From Pseudomonas bohemica (GTDB taxonomy: Bacteria > Pseudomonadota > Gammaproteobacteria > Pseudomonadales > Pseudomonadaceae): a stretch of 64,000 nt of DNA. Position 1 is the first letter of the stretch. The number at the start of each line of letters is the position of its first letter. Shown here one piece after another: positions 34,227-42,277 of the stretch. The notes under the pieces were generated by a model, which saw only the letters and a list, made by a program, of their open reading frames with translations, had not been told where the DNA came from and searched no databases. A program made the position numbers and the translations under genes. Location: the NCBI RefSeq assembly GCF_002934685.1, contig NZ_NKHL01000099.1:1-64000 (forward strand), read 5' to 3'.

Positions 34227-35618
34227 TTACCGACGATCCAACCAAACCGTCTGCGCATTACAAAACTCACGAATCCCGAAATGCGACAGCTCACGACCAA
34301 AGCCGCTCTTCTTCACCCCGCCGATCGGCACACGCGCATCAGACGCCGTGTAACCATTGATGAACACGCCGCCGGTCTCAAGGCGCGCAGCGATATCACG
34401 CGCCTTACTCACGTCAGCCGACCACACACTGCCCGCCAGACCGAACTCACTGTCATTGGCCAGTTCCACCGCATGCTGCGCATCACGCGCGATGATCAGG
34501 GATGCCACCGGACCAAACAGCTCCTCCTTGAACGAGGTCATGCCGGGGCGCACATCGGCAAGAATTGTCGGCGCGTAATAGTTACCCTCGCCGGCGATTT
34601 TCTCCCCGCCGAACAACAACGTCGCGCCTTCGCCGAGTGTCTTCAGCACCTGCTCATGCAACTCGTCACGCAAGTCATAACGAGCCATCGGGCCGATATA
34701 GTTGTCCTCAGCCAGCGGATCACCGACCTTGAGCGACTTGACCGCTGCCACGAACTTCTCGGTAAACGCCGGCAGCACACTTTCCTCGACGATGATGCGC
34801 TTGGCCGCTACACAGATCTGGCCGCTGTTCTGATAACGCCCGATTGTCGCCGCCTTCACTGCTTCATCGAGATCAGCATCGGCCAGCACGATAAATGGAT
34901 CGGAGCCACCCAGCTCCAGCACGCATTTCTTCAACGCAGCGCCTGCCTGGGCGGCAATGGCAGAACCTGCGCGAACGCTGCCGGTGACCGCGACGGCAGC
35001 GATGCGCGGATCGGCGATAGCCCTGGAAACGCCCTCGTTGCCAACGTTGATCACTTCGAACACACCCTCCGGCAGGCCGGCCTCGGCCCACGCATCACGC
35101 AGTAGATACGCGCTGCCCATGACGTTCGGCGCATGCTTGAGCACATAAGTGTTGCCCGCAAGGATCATCGGAATCGCACCGCGCATGACCTGCCAGATCG
35201 GGAAGTTCCACGGCATGACCGCCAGGATCGGCCCCAGAGGCAGGTAGTCGATCCAGGCCTTGTCGTTTTCCACCGGGGTCTTTTCCGGGGCCAGCATAGC
35301 TGGGCCGTTTTCGGCGTACCACTCGCAGGTCGCGGCGGTCTTTTCCACTTCGCCACGGGATTGAGCGATAGGCTTGCCCATTTCGGCGGTCATCATCTGC
35401 GCCAACGCTTCGGCATTTTTGCGCAGGACCTTGGCGATCTTGCGCAACTGCTCGGCACGTACGCTCACCGGCTCTTTGCGCCATGCCTTGAAACCTGCAG
35501 CGGCGCGGCTCAGGGATTGCTCGAGATCAGCGGCTTGTTCGAACGGGTACTCGGCGAACACCTTGCCGGTGGCCGGATTCAATGAAATGGCATGAGTCGG
35601 GGATGCATGTTGTGACAT
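34227..35618 (-). CDS. sad: NAD(P)-dependent succinate-semialdehyde dehydrogenase (Sad/YneI-like)
   Basis: This 463-residue aldehyde dehydrogenase has the cofactor loop VMPWNFPIWQV, VTGSVRAGSAIAAQAG, the general base E235 in LELGGSDPF and the catalytic C269 in NSGQICVAAKR. Length and sequence fit the E. coli Sad (YneI) group, which oxidises succinate semialdehyde in GABA or putrescine breakdown. The ATG at 35618 gives the normal N-terminus; the longer frame extends into the divergent regulator region. The divergent LysR gene matches the E. coli ptrR-sad arrangement. Confidence 0.8.
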   Translation of the reverse strand: MSQHASPTHAISLNPATGKVFAEYPFEQAADLEQSLSRAAAGFKAWRKEPVSVRAEQLRKIAKVLRKNAEALAQMMTAEMGKPIAQSRGEVEKTAATCEWYAENGPAMLAPEKTPVENDKAWIDYLPLGPILAVMPWNFPIWQVMRGAIPMILAGNTYVLKHAPNVMGSAYLLRDAWAEAGLPEGVFEVINVGNEGVSRAIADPRIAAVAVTGSVRAGSAIAAQAGAALKKCVLELGGSDPFIVLADADLDEAVKAATIGRYQNSGQICVAAKRIIVEESVLPAFTEKFVAAVKSLKVGDPLAEDNYIGPMARYDLRDELHEQVLKTLGEGATLLFGGEKIAGEGNYYAPTILADVRPGMTSFKEELFGPVASLIIARDAQHAVELANDSEFGLAGSVWSADVSKARDIAARLETGGVFINGYTASDARVPIGGVKKSGFGRELSHFGIREFCNAQTVWLDRR

Positions 35619-35768
35619 GACGATGCGCCTTCTGTAGGGGTTGATCTTCACCACCGGGCTGACACCCGTTGCCGAAGTCTTGGGACCACGATAGGCTCTC
35701 GCAGAAATTTTCGATAATGAATAATTATCAAAAATACATTCTCTAAACGTGAAAGACTGAGATGCCCC

Positions 35769-36659
35769 ATGGACCTGACCCAACTCGAGCTGTTCAAGGC
35801 CGTCGCCGAAGAAGGCAGCATCACCGCCGCCGCCCAGCGCCTGCATCGGGTGCCGTCCAACCTGACCACCCGCATCAAGCAGCTGGAGCAGGAATTGGGC
35901 GTCGATCTGTTCATCCGCGAGAAGCTACGCCTGCGCTTGTCGCCTACCGGGTGGACCTTCCTTGACTACGCCCGCCGCATCCTCGATCTGGTGGAAGAGG
36001 CCCGCCAGGCCACGTCAGGCTCCGAGCCACAAGGCGTTTTCTCTCTGGGTTCGATGGAAAGCACCGCCGCGGTACGCATTCCCTCCTTGCTCGCTGAATT
36101 CCACCAGCGCTACCCCAAGGTCGAGCTGGACCTGTCGACCGGTCCCTCCGGCGACATGATCGACGGCGTGCTCTCGGGTCGACTCAGCGCGGCATTCGTC
36201 GATGGCCCGCTGCGGCATCCAGAGCTGGAAGGCATCGAGCTGTTCGAAGAAGAGATGCTGCTGATCACGGCGGCCAGTCATGAACCGATGACGCGAGCGC
36301 AGGAAGTGAGCAGCAAGACCGTGTATGCGTTCCGTCAGAACTGCTCATACAGGCGGCACTTCGAAGCCTGGTTCAAGGCGGACATGGCCACCCCCGGTAC
36401 GATCTTCGAGATGGAGTCCTACCACGGCATGCTCGCCTGCGTCACGGCAGGCGCGGGGGTGGCGATGGTGCCGCGCAGCATGCTCGAAAGCATGCCTGGG
36501 AGTCGTAACGTGCACGCCTATCCGCTCAGCGAGGAGTTTCGTTATCTGAACATCTGGCTGACCTGGCGACGGGGCGTGCGTTCACCGGCGCTCAGCGCAT
36601 TCATCGATCTGGTGCAGAACGCGGTGCAGCGCGACGCCGAACCGCGCCTGGCCGGTTAA
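35769..36659 (+). CDS. ptrR: LysR-family regulator (PtrR/YneJ-like)
   Basis: This 296-residue LysR regulator starts [17 protein letters not shown] with the helix-turn-helix [20 protein letters not shown], then a substrate domain with [18 protein letters not shown], as in the YneJ group. It is divergent from the succinate-semialdehyde dehydrogenase gene 151 bp away. In E. coli YneJ (PtrR) controls sad, so the same partnership is inferred here. Confidence 0.75.
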   Translation: MDLTQLELFKAVAEEGSITAAAQRLHRVPSNLTTRIKQLEQELGVDLFIREKLRLRLSPTGWTFLDYARRILDLVEEARQATSGSEPQGVFSLGSMESTAAVRIPSLLAEFHQRYPKVELDLSTGPSGDMIDGVLSGRLSAAFVDGPLRHPELEGIELFEEEMLLITAASHEPMTRAQEVSSKTVYAFRQNCSYRRHFEAWFKADMATPGTIFEMESYHGMLACVTAGAGVAMVPRSMLESMPGSRNVHAYPLSEEFRYLNIWLTWRRGVRSPALSAFIDLVQNAVQRDAEPRLAG

Positions 36660-36664
36660 CCCGC

Positions 36665-37351
36665 TCAGGGCTTCTTGTAGCGCAACCAGACCGCGCCGCC
36701 TTCCTGAACCTCGGCCGAGGTCAGCGCCAGGTGGGCGGGTTGCTTCCAGGCATCGGCCGACACTTCGAAGGACGCCGGATGATCGCCCCGGCCATCCACC
36801 AGCGGCAGGATCAGTACGCTCACTTCGTCCACCAGTCCGGCGTTGACGAACGAGCCACTGACGTGAGGACCACCCTCGACAATCAGCCGTTTGCAGCCCA
36901 GTTCCTTGCCCAGAATGTCGATTACCTGCTTGAGGTCGATGTCGGTTTTGCCGGCGAAGATGTACGACACGCCCACCGATTGCAAATAGGCCAGGTAATC
37001 GTCCGAAACCCCTTCGGTCAGCACTTCAACCACGTGAGAATCAAGGGCAACGTTCTTCTTCCAGGCGACCTTGCCGTGAGGATCGATGGAGATGGCGTAG
37101 GCCTTGGCATTGCGCTCGACGAAGTGATGGGTGCGAGCGATCGGCGCTTTCGCCAGGCCCGTGGGATAGCCATCGTCGTGAGCGATTTCCTGCATCGTCA
37201 CTCGGCCGCAGATCCATGCGTCGAACTCGAAGGTCTGGGCGAGCTTCTCGTAGAGATCGCCGGCGTCCTTCTTGAATGCGCGATCCCAGCCGTCGGTAAG
37301 GGCGTGACCGTCCAGCGACGACATCATGTGGCAGATGACATAAGGCTGCAT
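36665..37351 (-). CDS. RibD C-terminal/dihydrofolate reductase-like protein
   Basis: This 228-residue protein of the RibD_C fold has the N-terminal strand VICHMMSSLDGHALTDGWDR, the NADPH-pocket motif LIVEGGPHVSGSFVNAGLVD, and VLPL-type end strands. It lacks the deaminase half of true RibD, so it is a stand-alone reductase of unknown substrate. The ATG at 37351 has a GGAG site. It ends five bases after the stop of the convergent LysR gene. Confidence 0.75.
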   Translation of the reverse strand: MQPYVICHMMSSLDGHALTDGWDRAFKKDAGDLYEKLAQTFEFDAWICGRVTMQEIAHDDGYPTGLAKAPIARTHHFVERNAKAYAISIDPHGKVAWKKNVALDSHVVEVLTEGVSDDYLAYLQSVGVSYIFAGKTDIDLKQVIDILGKELGCKRLIVEGGPHVSGSFVNAGLVDEVSVLILPLVDGRGDHPASFEVSADAWKQPAHLALTSAEVQEGGAVWLRYKKP

Positions 37352-37451
37352 GACTGACTCCATAGTGGGTGAGCGATGGATGGATGAGCGATGTAGAACC
37401 GACCGGGAATGCGAGACGATAGTTCAGCGCATTCCGACCGGTTCCCGCCGA

Positions 37452-37601
37452 TCATCCTTTGCGCCGCACCGCCGCGCATTTGATCTCCACCAGAATGCCG
37501 GGGTGCGCCAGCTCGCTACACCGATGCAGTTCAGGCGCACAGGCCGCAAGGAATCGACGGTGGCTGGCTCATAAGCGCCGCCTTCGACAAGCGCGCGATC
37601 A
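37452..37601 (-). pseudogene. RidA-family 3' fragment, frameshifted
   Basis: On the minus strand, right after the stop of the transglycosylase gene, the DNA still reads RALVEGGAYEPATVDSLR and PVRLNCIGV. After a one-base shift it continues as SELAHPGILVEIKC and AAVRRKG up to a stop at 37452-37454. The ending HPGILVEIKCAAVR matches the C-terminus of RidA (YjgF) family proteins. The N-terminal two-thirds is missing and is replaced by the type III block. The family call rests on this short tail. Confidence 0.5.
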
Positions 37602-38609
37602 TCACGCCGGAAGCTGCCCCTGCCCGCTCTCGATGATTTTTGCGAAATTCATCACGTTGTTCACGTAGTTCGGATCGCCGACTCCACCAGCGTTGGACAG
37701 ATCGCTCTTATCCACTTTGTCGGGGCCTGAGTTGTAGGCCCTCAGCGCCGAGCCCACATCGCCGAATGCCTTTTGCTGGTCGCGCATGTACAGCGCACCG
37801 GCCATGATGTTGTCGTGGACGTTGTTCACGTCGGCGTTACCCAGCAGATCGGGGTTTTCCTTTTTAACGCCGGCGAAGGTGTCCGCGTTGACCTGCATCA
37901 GGCCCGCATCGGTCTTGCCGTTGACGTTGGTGGTGTCCTGACCCAGCTGACCGCGAGACTCGGCCCAGATCTGCCCGGCCAGCACGCTTGCCGGCACGCC
38001 GGTCGCATTGGAAGCATCCATGATGTCCGCGCGGTACGGTTCGAGTTGCTTGGGCAAATGCAGATCGCCGGGGCCGCTTGGCGAGCTATTCTCCGACACA
38101 GCGCTGGCAGCATCATCGGTCGGTGCGCTCACTCCCGAGCCAGCGTCCGCCGAAGCTACGGAATCGCCACCGCCCTCGCCTGCTCCGCCTTCGCCACCCG
38201 CGCCATCGACACTACCGCTCCCTCCACCACCACTGCCACCGCCGCCTTGAGTCGCCAGATTGTTGGCGTTCGGTTGATCGGGGTTGTTCTGCGTGAGCAT
38301 CTGCATCAGCTCCATCAGCAGGCTCATGATCTGCTGGACGATTCCGGTCTGATTCAGAGTGCTCTGATTGTCATTGCCCGACAGCGGATTGCCCGCCTGC
38401 ACTTGCGGATCCTGGCTATTGGGCGGCGCGAAGTTGACCTGCGATTGGGTGGAACTGGCGAACAGCAATGTGCTCGGATCAATGCTCTGATTGCCACTGC
38501 CACCGCCATTCAACGGGTTGTGCTGCGCTGACTTGCCACTCAGCGACGAGAAGTCCGTGGGCGTACTCAGATCCTGCAGCGGGCGAACCGACGAAACACC
38601 GATACTCAT
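37602..38609 (-). CDS. Harpin-like lytic transglycosylase, putative T3SS-associated protein (HopP1-like)
   Basis: This 335-residue protein has no cysteine, a Ser/Asn/Gly-rich N-terminal half and an amphipathic stretch at 90-109 (IVQQIMSLLMELMQML). A glycine-rich linker at 121-149 follows, all harpin-like. The C-terminal SLT domain has the catalytic Glu217 (WAESRG), GLMQVN at 236-241 and AYNSGP at 291-296. Such proteins are secreted by the Hrp system and locally open peptidoglycan. It starts 31 bases after hrpK with an AGAGG site, so it is probably read from the hrp box upstream of hrpK. HopP1 of P. syringae has the same two-part design; identity to it is inferred. Confidence 0.75.
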   Translation of the reverse strand: MSIGVSSVRPLQDLSTPTDFSSLSGKSAQHNPLNGGGSGNQSIDPSTLLFASSTQSQVNFAPPNSQDPQVQAGNPLSGNDNQSTLNQTGIVQQIMSLLMELMQMLTQNNPDQPNANNLATQGGGGSGGGGSGSVDGAGGEGGAGEGGGDSVASADAGSGVSAPTDDAASAVSENSSPSGPGDLHLPKQLEPYRADIMDASNATGVPASVLAGQIWAESRGQLGQDTTNVNGKTDAGLMQVNADTFAGVKKENPDLLGNADVNNVHDNIMAGALYMRDQQKAFGDVGSALRAYNSGPDKVDKSDLSNAGGVGDPNYVNNVMNFAKIIESGQGQLPA

Positions 38610-38639
38610 GATCGTTTACCTCTTTCAGGTCAGGGGGAA

Positions 38640-41018
38640 TCAATGGGCCTTGGGAATGCCGAACTGGTCCAGAACCGGATCGACGTTGTGATCGAAGGCT
38701 TTCTGCGCCTTGTGTTTTTTCACCGCTTCGATGATGGCCGAGATGCCGAAACCCAAACTCATGGCAGCGTCGGCGATCCAGCCGACCACCGGGATCGAGG
38801 CGCCGATCGCAGCGCCGGCAGCCATGCCTGCGGCCTCCCCGGCCACCATGCCCGCGACCCGTCCGCCCACCTTGGCCGCGACCTCACCCAGCCCCGCGCG
38901 GCCAGCGGATTTGGCCACTGCGTCGTACCCCTGCTTGGCCGCCGAGAGGCCGGATTTGGTGCTGTCGTAGATGGTTTTTGCCGCGTCGGTCTTGTCGCCA
39001 CGGGCCAGCATGTCCGAGACCGAGGCGAACCCTGCGACTGACTGCAACGCCTCCGGCCCCATCCGTGACGCGACCTGCGCGGCCATGGACGGCGCATGGT
39101 CCTTGTCACCCTTGGCGCTTTCCAGCAGTTTGCGCCCGACCTTGGAATCCTGAAGCTGGGCGAAGGTGGACTGCACGTAGCTCGATTGCTGGCCCTGGAC
39201 GAAATCCTCGGGCAGCACGCTGTCGTAGGCCGCTTTCTGTGCATCGGCGCTGTTAAGGGCCTGCTCGCCGTCGGCTTTCTTCTGGTGCAACAACTGCTTC
39301 GCAGCGCCACCTTCGCTGAAGTTGCGCACGTAGGACTCCTGAACCTTGCCCTGCAAATCCGGCCGCTGCCCCAGTACCTGTTGTGCGCTGGGTACGTTGG
39401 CATCAGGCCCGAGCAAGTCTTTCTGCATCTGCAGCTGTGCCGACAGCCCGCCGATGGCGCTGCTGTAATCGGGATTAGGTTTGTCTTTGCTGGTGGCCTC
39501 GTCGGCGGTCTTCAGGTCGGTCTGCAGCGCCTCGCCGCTGTTGACCTTCTGCATCTGCTCGTTGACCGCTTTTTGCAAGGTCGGGGTGCTGTTCACCAGG
39601 GCGCGCGATTGCGCAGGGATCTGCTTGTCGAGAAACGCCTGAACATCCGGGTCAGCCTGCAGCTGGGAGATTTTCTCGTTCAGTGCGTCTTCGGTTTTTT
39701 CAGTTTTGCGCAGGTCATGTCCGGCGACCACGCTTTGCTGGGTCTGCTGCAACTTGACCATCACCGCAGCCTTCTGCTCGCCGCTGTATTTCGATGGGTT
39801 ATCGAAGACGTCCTTGCCCAGCTTGCTGATGTCGGTGTTGGCCACCGAGTTGAGGGTCGCCGCGTCACTTAGCACGCTGGCGAATTCCCCGCCATTGGTG
39901 GGCGCCTGTTTCTTGATCCAGTCGCTGATATTGCTGGCGCTGAATTGCTTGTCAGGGCTGTGGGCTGCCAGTGATCGTCCCTCAAGGCCGCCCTGATCGA
40001 TCTGCGTGAGAAAGCCCGGTTGCGACCAGGTTTTGGCCGCCTGCTTGAGTGGCCCGCCCAGGCCTGGGTTGTCGTTCTGAATGGCTTTCAGGCCATCAGC
40101 GTTGGTCAGGTTGTTGACCTTGGTCTTGTCGTCGGCATCCAGCGCGTGTTTGGGGTCGGCGGCCCGGGTCAGCGGCTCGTTGGCGCGCATCAATGCGGCG
40201 CTGCGCACCAGTTCCAGCGATTGCGGATCGGCATCGGGGTGGTCCTTCTGGTAGTTGGCGATGTCCTTGTCGCCGCTGTCAGCGGCCTTTTGCATGTTCT
40301 TGGCGAAAGCCTTGAGATCGCCGTCGGTGATCTTGCCGTCAGCCTTGCCGCCATGCTTGCCGGTATCGACAGCGGTTTTCAGCGACGGGTTGGCGTTGAT
40401 GAAGTCCATGGCCTTGGCCGCATCCGGGCCTTTCTCGGCGGCCATGCGCGCTGCGGCGATGGGCCTGTTCAGCTCTTTCGCCGCTTGCTCACGCTGATCC
40501 GGCGGCAAGTTGGCAACCATCGGCGCCCAGCGCTCCAGTTCCTTGGGCGAAGAATATTTGGAGTCGTCGAGAAAACTTGCCTCAGCGGCCTTGGGCTGAT
40601 CCGCGGATTTGGCGGTGTCGGTGGGCACTGTCGGTTTAATTACCGTGACGTCACTGACCGCTGCCGGTTTGCTGGCTGCAGTCGGCGCCTGAGTGGGCGT
40701 GTTGGCGGGCGGCGTCTGAGTGCGGTCTGGCCGAGTGGTATTAGGCTGCGAGGCATTCGGCTGGGCCTGGGCATTGCCTTTGAACAGCTGCGTGAGTTGC
40801 GTCAGCAGGGACGACAGCTGTTTTTTCGTTGATTCCACATCGCCGGCAGGTTGCGCGGTGGCAGCACCGAACTGCACGTTGGGGTTGACCGCGCCGCCCT
40901 GGGCCAGCAGCGTTTTTGGCCCATTGAGCGCGGATTTGCCGAGGGGCGATTGCTTGATGGAATCACCGCTGTCGGACTGGGGCGCGATACCGCTGTAAGG
41001 GCTGTTCGAAATACGCAT
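38640..41018 (-). CDS. hrpK: HrpK-like T3SS translocator/effector
   Basis: This protein of about 792 residues starts MRISNSPYSG; an ATG at 41030 adds four residues. The N-terminal 180 residues are rich in Ser, Thr, Pro, Gln and Ala, as in secreted Hrp substrates. The middle is charged and helical. The end has a Gly/Ala-rich hydrophobic region (GRVAGMVAGEAAGMAAGAAI, then PVVGWIADAAMSLGFG) that could insert into a host membrane. It lies beside hrpL and under a hrp box, exactly as hrpK in P. syringae, where HrpK1 is a translocator accessory. An even longer reading frame would start upstream of the promoter and is rejected. Confidence 0.8.
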   Translation of the reverse strand: MRISNSPYSGIAPQSDSGDSIKQSPLGKSALNGPKTLLAQGGAVNPNVQFGAATAQPAGDVESTKKQLSSLLTQLTQLFKGNAQAQPNASQPNTTRPDRTQTPPANTPTQAPTAASKPAAVSDVTVIKPTVPTDTAKSADQPKAAEASFLDDSKYSSPKELERWAPMVANLPPDQREQAAKELNRPIAAARMAAEKGPDAAKAMDFINANPSLKTAVDTGKHGGKADGKITDGDLKAFAKNMQKAADSGDKDIANYQKDHPDADPQSLELVRSAALMRANEPLTRAADPKHALDADDKTKVNNLTNADGLKAIQNDNPGLGGPLKQAAKTWSQPGFLTQIDQGGLEGRSLAAHSPDKQFSASNISDWIKKQAPTNGGEFASVLSDAATLNSVANTDISKLGKDVFDNPSKYSGEQKAAVMVKLQQTQQSVVAGHDLRKTEKTEDALNEKISQLQADPDVQAFLDKQIPAQSRALVNSTPTLQKAVNEQMQKVNSGEALQTDLKTADEATSKDKPNPDYSSAIGGLSAQLQMQKDLLGPDANVPSAQQVLGQRPDLQGKVQESYVRNFSEGGAAKQLLHQKKADGEQALNSADAQKAAYDSVLPEDFVQGQQSSYVQSTFAQLQDSKVGRKLLESAKGDKDHAPSMAAQVASRMGPEALQSVAGFASVSDMLARGDKTDAAKTIYDSTKSGLSAAKQGYDAVAKSAGRAGLGEVAAKVGGRVAGMVAGEAAGMAAGAAIGASIPVVGWIADAAMSLGFGISAIIEAVKKHKAQKAFDHNVDPVLDQFGIPKAH

Positions 41019-41051
41019 GGGAGTCGCCATCCGGGAATGAAGGATGGCAAC

Positions 41052-41079
41052 TGTGTGGTTCGAAAAGGAAGTCGGTTCC
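41052..41079 (-). promoter_or_regulatory. hrp box (HrpL-dependent promoter) of hrpK
   Basis: On the minus strand GGAACC (41079-41074), a 15-base spacer and CCACACA (41058-41052) match the HrpL consensus GGAACC-N15/16-CCACNNA. The box ends 33 bases before the chosen hrpK start. Confidence 0.9.
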
Positions 41080-41478
41080 GGAAAATGTTTCTGTTTGTGT
41101 CGGCCATGTTCGATTCGGCCGGCCTTACCAACGACCTTAATCGTCATCCGTCGCCGGGCCCTCAAGGCCAGTTGCTTCCAGCCCTGACAGGGGGGGCGGT
41201 ACCCGTCCCATCAATCCCGTTGATGAACACCATAACGCCGAATGTCTTCAGGTTCCGTGGGGCTCGCGTAACATCGCCCCATCACTTCCCCCCTTATCGA
41301 CACGGATTACCTACCATGACTGTGCATCTGATCAACGCCGCCGCTCTCACTGTCGTCACCGTATTTCTGGTCAATCGCGCCTTTGCGTTCTACGACCTGG
41401 TCACCGCTGCGACGGTCTCCGAGCACATCTGAAACGGTCTCGCCGTTTCGGCTGCGCTCGGCCCACGCTGGCACAGCC
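41080..41478. other. Intergenic region between hrpK and hrpL, no firm gene
   Basis: About 400 bp separates the hrpK promoter from the end of hrpL. Apart from a doubtful 38-codon frame at 41316 I see no gene, repeat or clear terminator. It may hold the hrpL transcription end. Confidence 0.5.
41316..41432 (+). CDS. Possible 38-residue hydrophobic peptide
   Basis: ATG 41316 to TGA 41430-41432 encodes a peptide starting MTVHLINAAALTVVTVFLV that would span the membrane once. There is no good ribosome site and no hrp box in the correct orientation. It is listed only because it lies alone in the hrpK-hrpL gap; it may be a chance frame. Confidence 0.2.
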   Translation: MTVHLINAAALTVVTVFLVNRAFAFYDLVTAATVSEHI

Positions 41479-42033
41479 TCAGGCGAACGGGTCCATCTGC
41501 CGTTTCAACTGCTCCCTTGCCCGGGACAGCCGTGAACGCACCGTGCCGATGGGCACGCCCAGCGACGTCGCGGTCTCCTGATAGTTACCGTCCATTTGCA
41601 GTGACACCTCGATCACCCGCTGCATGTTCGAAGGCAGCGTGCCGATCGCCTTGACCACCCGAACCAATTGCCGATGCCCGTCCACCTGATGGCCGATATC
41701 GCCGTGGCTGTCGAGTTCGGAATGGGTATGGTCTTCCCAACTTTCCTGATAGGGCTGACGATAAAGCTTGCGAAAGTGATTACGGATCAGGTTCAGCGCG
41801 ATGCCGCAGAGCCAGGTTTGGGGTTTGCTCGCATTCTGGAATTTATGCTCGCTACGCAGCGCTTCGAGAAACGTGCATTGCAGGATGTCATCGACATCGT
41901 CCGGGTTCATCACCCGCTTCTGAATAAACGCGCGAATCATCTTTACCTGATCGCTGGACAACTGGCGGATTCCTTGAGTCGAATGACGGCCGGCGGAAGG
42001 TTCAATGTCGAGTATCGCGAGACTTGGAGACAT
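41479..42033 (-). CDS. hrpL: HrpL, ECF sigma factor of the Hrp regulon
   Basis: This 184-residue sigma factor is the same length as P. syringae HrpL. Region 2 reads MIRAFIQKRVMNPDDVDDIL and KPQTWLCGIALNLIRNHFRK; region 4 reads GNYQETATSLGVPIGTVRSR, ending QLKRQMDPFA. The ATG at 42033 has an AAGGAAGAG site; the longer frame from 42081 would begin inside the sigma-54 promoter. It directs transcription from hrp boxes such as those ahead of hrpK and hrpJ. It is divergent from the hrpJ operon. Confidence 0.95.
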   Translation of the reverse strand: MSPSLAILDIEPSAGRHSTQGIRQLSSDQVKMIRAFIQKRVMNPDDVDDILQCTFLEALRSEHKFQNASKPQTWLCGIALNLIRNHFRKLYRQPYQESWEDHTHSELDSHGDIGHQVDGHRQLVRVVKAIGTLPSNMQRVIEVSLQMDGNYQETATSLGVPIGTVRSRLSRAREQLKRQMDPFA

Positions 42034-42069
42034 CAGGGCTCTTCCTTGTTTGAAGTGTGTAAGCCCTAT

Positions 42070-42085
42070 AGCGATATGCATGCCA
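42070..42085 (-). promoter_or_regulatory. Sigma-54 (-24/-12) promoter of hrpL
   Basis: On the minus strand TGGCATGCATATCGCT has the invariant GG and GC ten bases apart, 37 bases before the hrpL start. In P. syringae hrpL is transcribed by RpoN with the HrpR/HrpS activators. No hrpR or hrpS gene is in the window. Confidence 0.75.
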
Positions 42086-42219
42086 GCCGATTTACTGCCG
42101 CAACCTATTGATTTTATTACCTTATTAAATTATGCACCTTTCACGCTGTGCAAGATCTTGCGCGAGCACACTGATTGGCAAACGATTTTTGGCACAGACT
42201 CATCGAGCGGCGACTTGAT

Positions 42220-42248
42220 GGAACCGTAATCCCCGCACGGCCCACTCA
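42220..42248 (+). promoter_or_regulatory. hrp box (HrpL-dependent promoter) of the hrpJ operon
   Basis: GGAACC at 42220-42225, a 16-base spacer and CCACTCA at 42242-42248 match GGAACC-N15/16-CCACNNA perfectly. It ends 29 bases before hrpJ and should drive the whole plus-strand operon, at least to hrcN. Confidence 0.92.
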
Positions 42249-42277
42249 GAGCGCATGACCACGCTCAGAATCGTCCT

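Noticed and set aside
37350..37668. Plus-strand open frames between the RibD-like gene and the transglycosylase
   Set aside because: They are overlapping Arg-rich frames; the minus strand instead shows a recognisable RidA tail.
42034..42081. Longer hrpL starting at 42081
   Set aside because: That start falls inside the sigma-54 promoter; ATG 42033 has a proper ribosome site and gives the exact family length.
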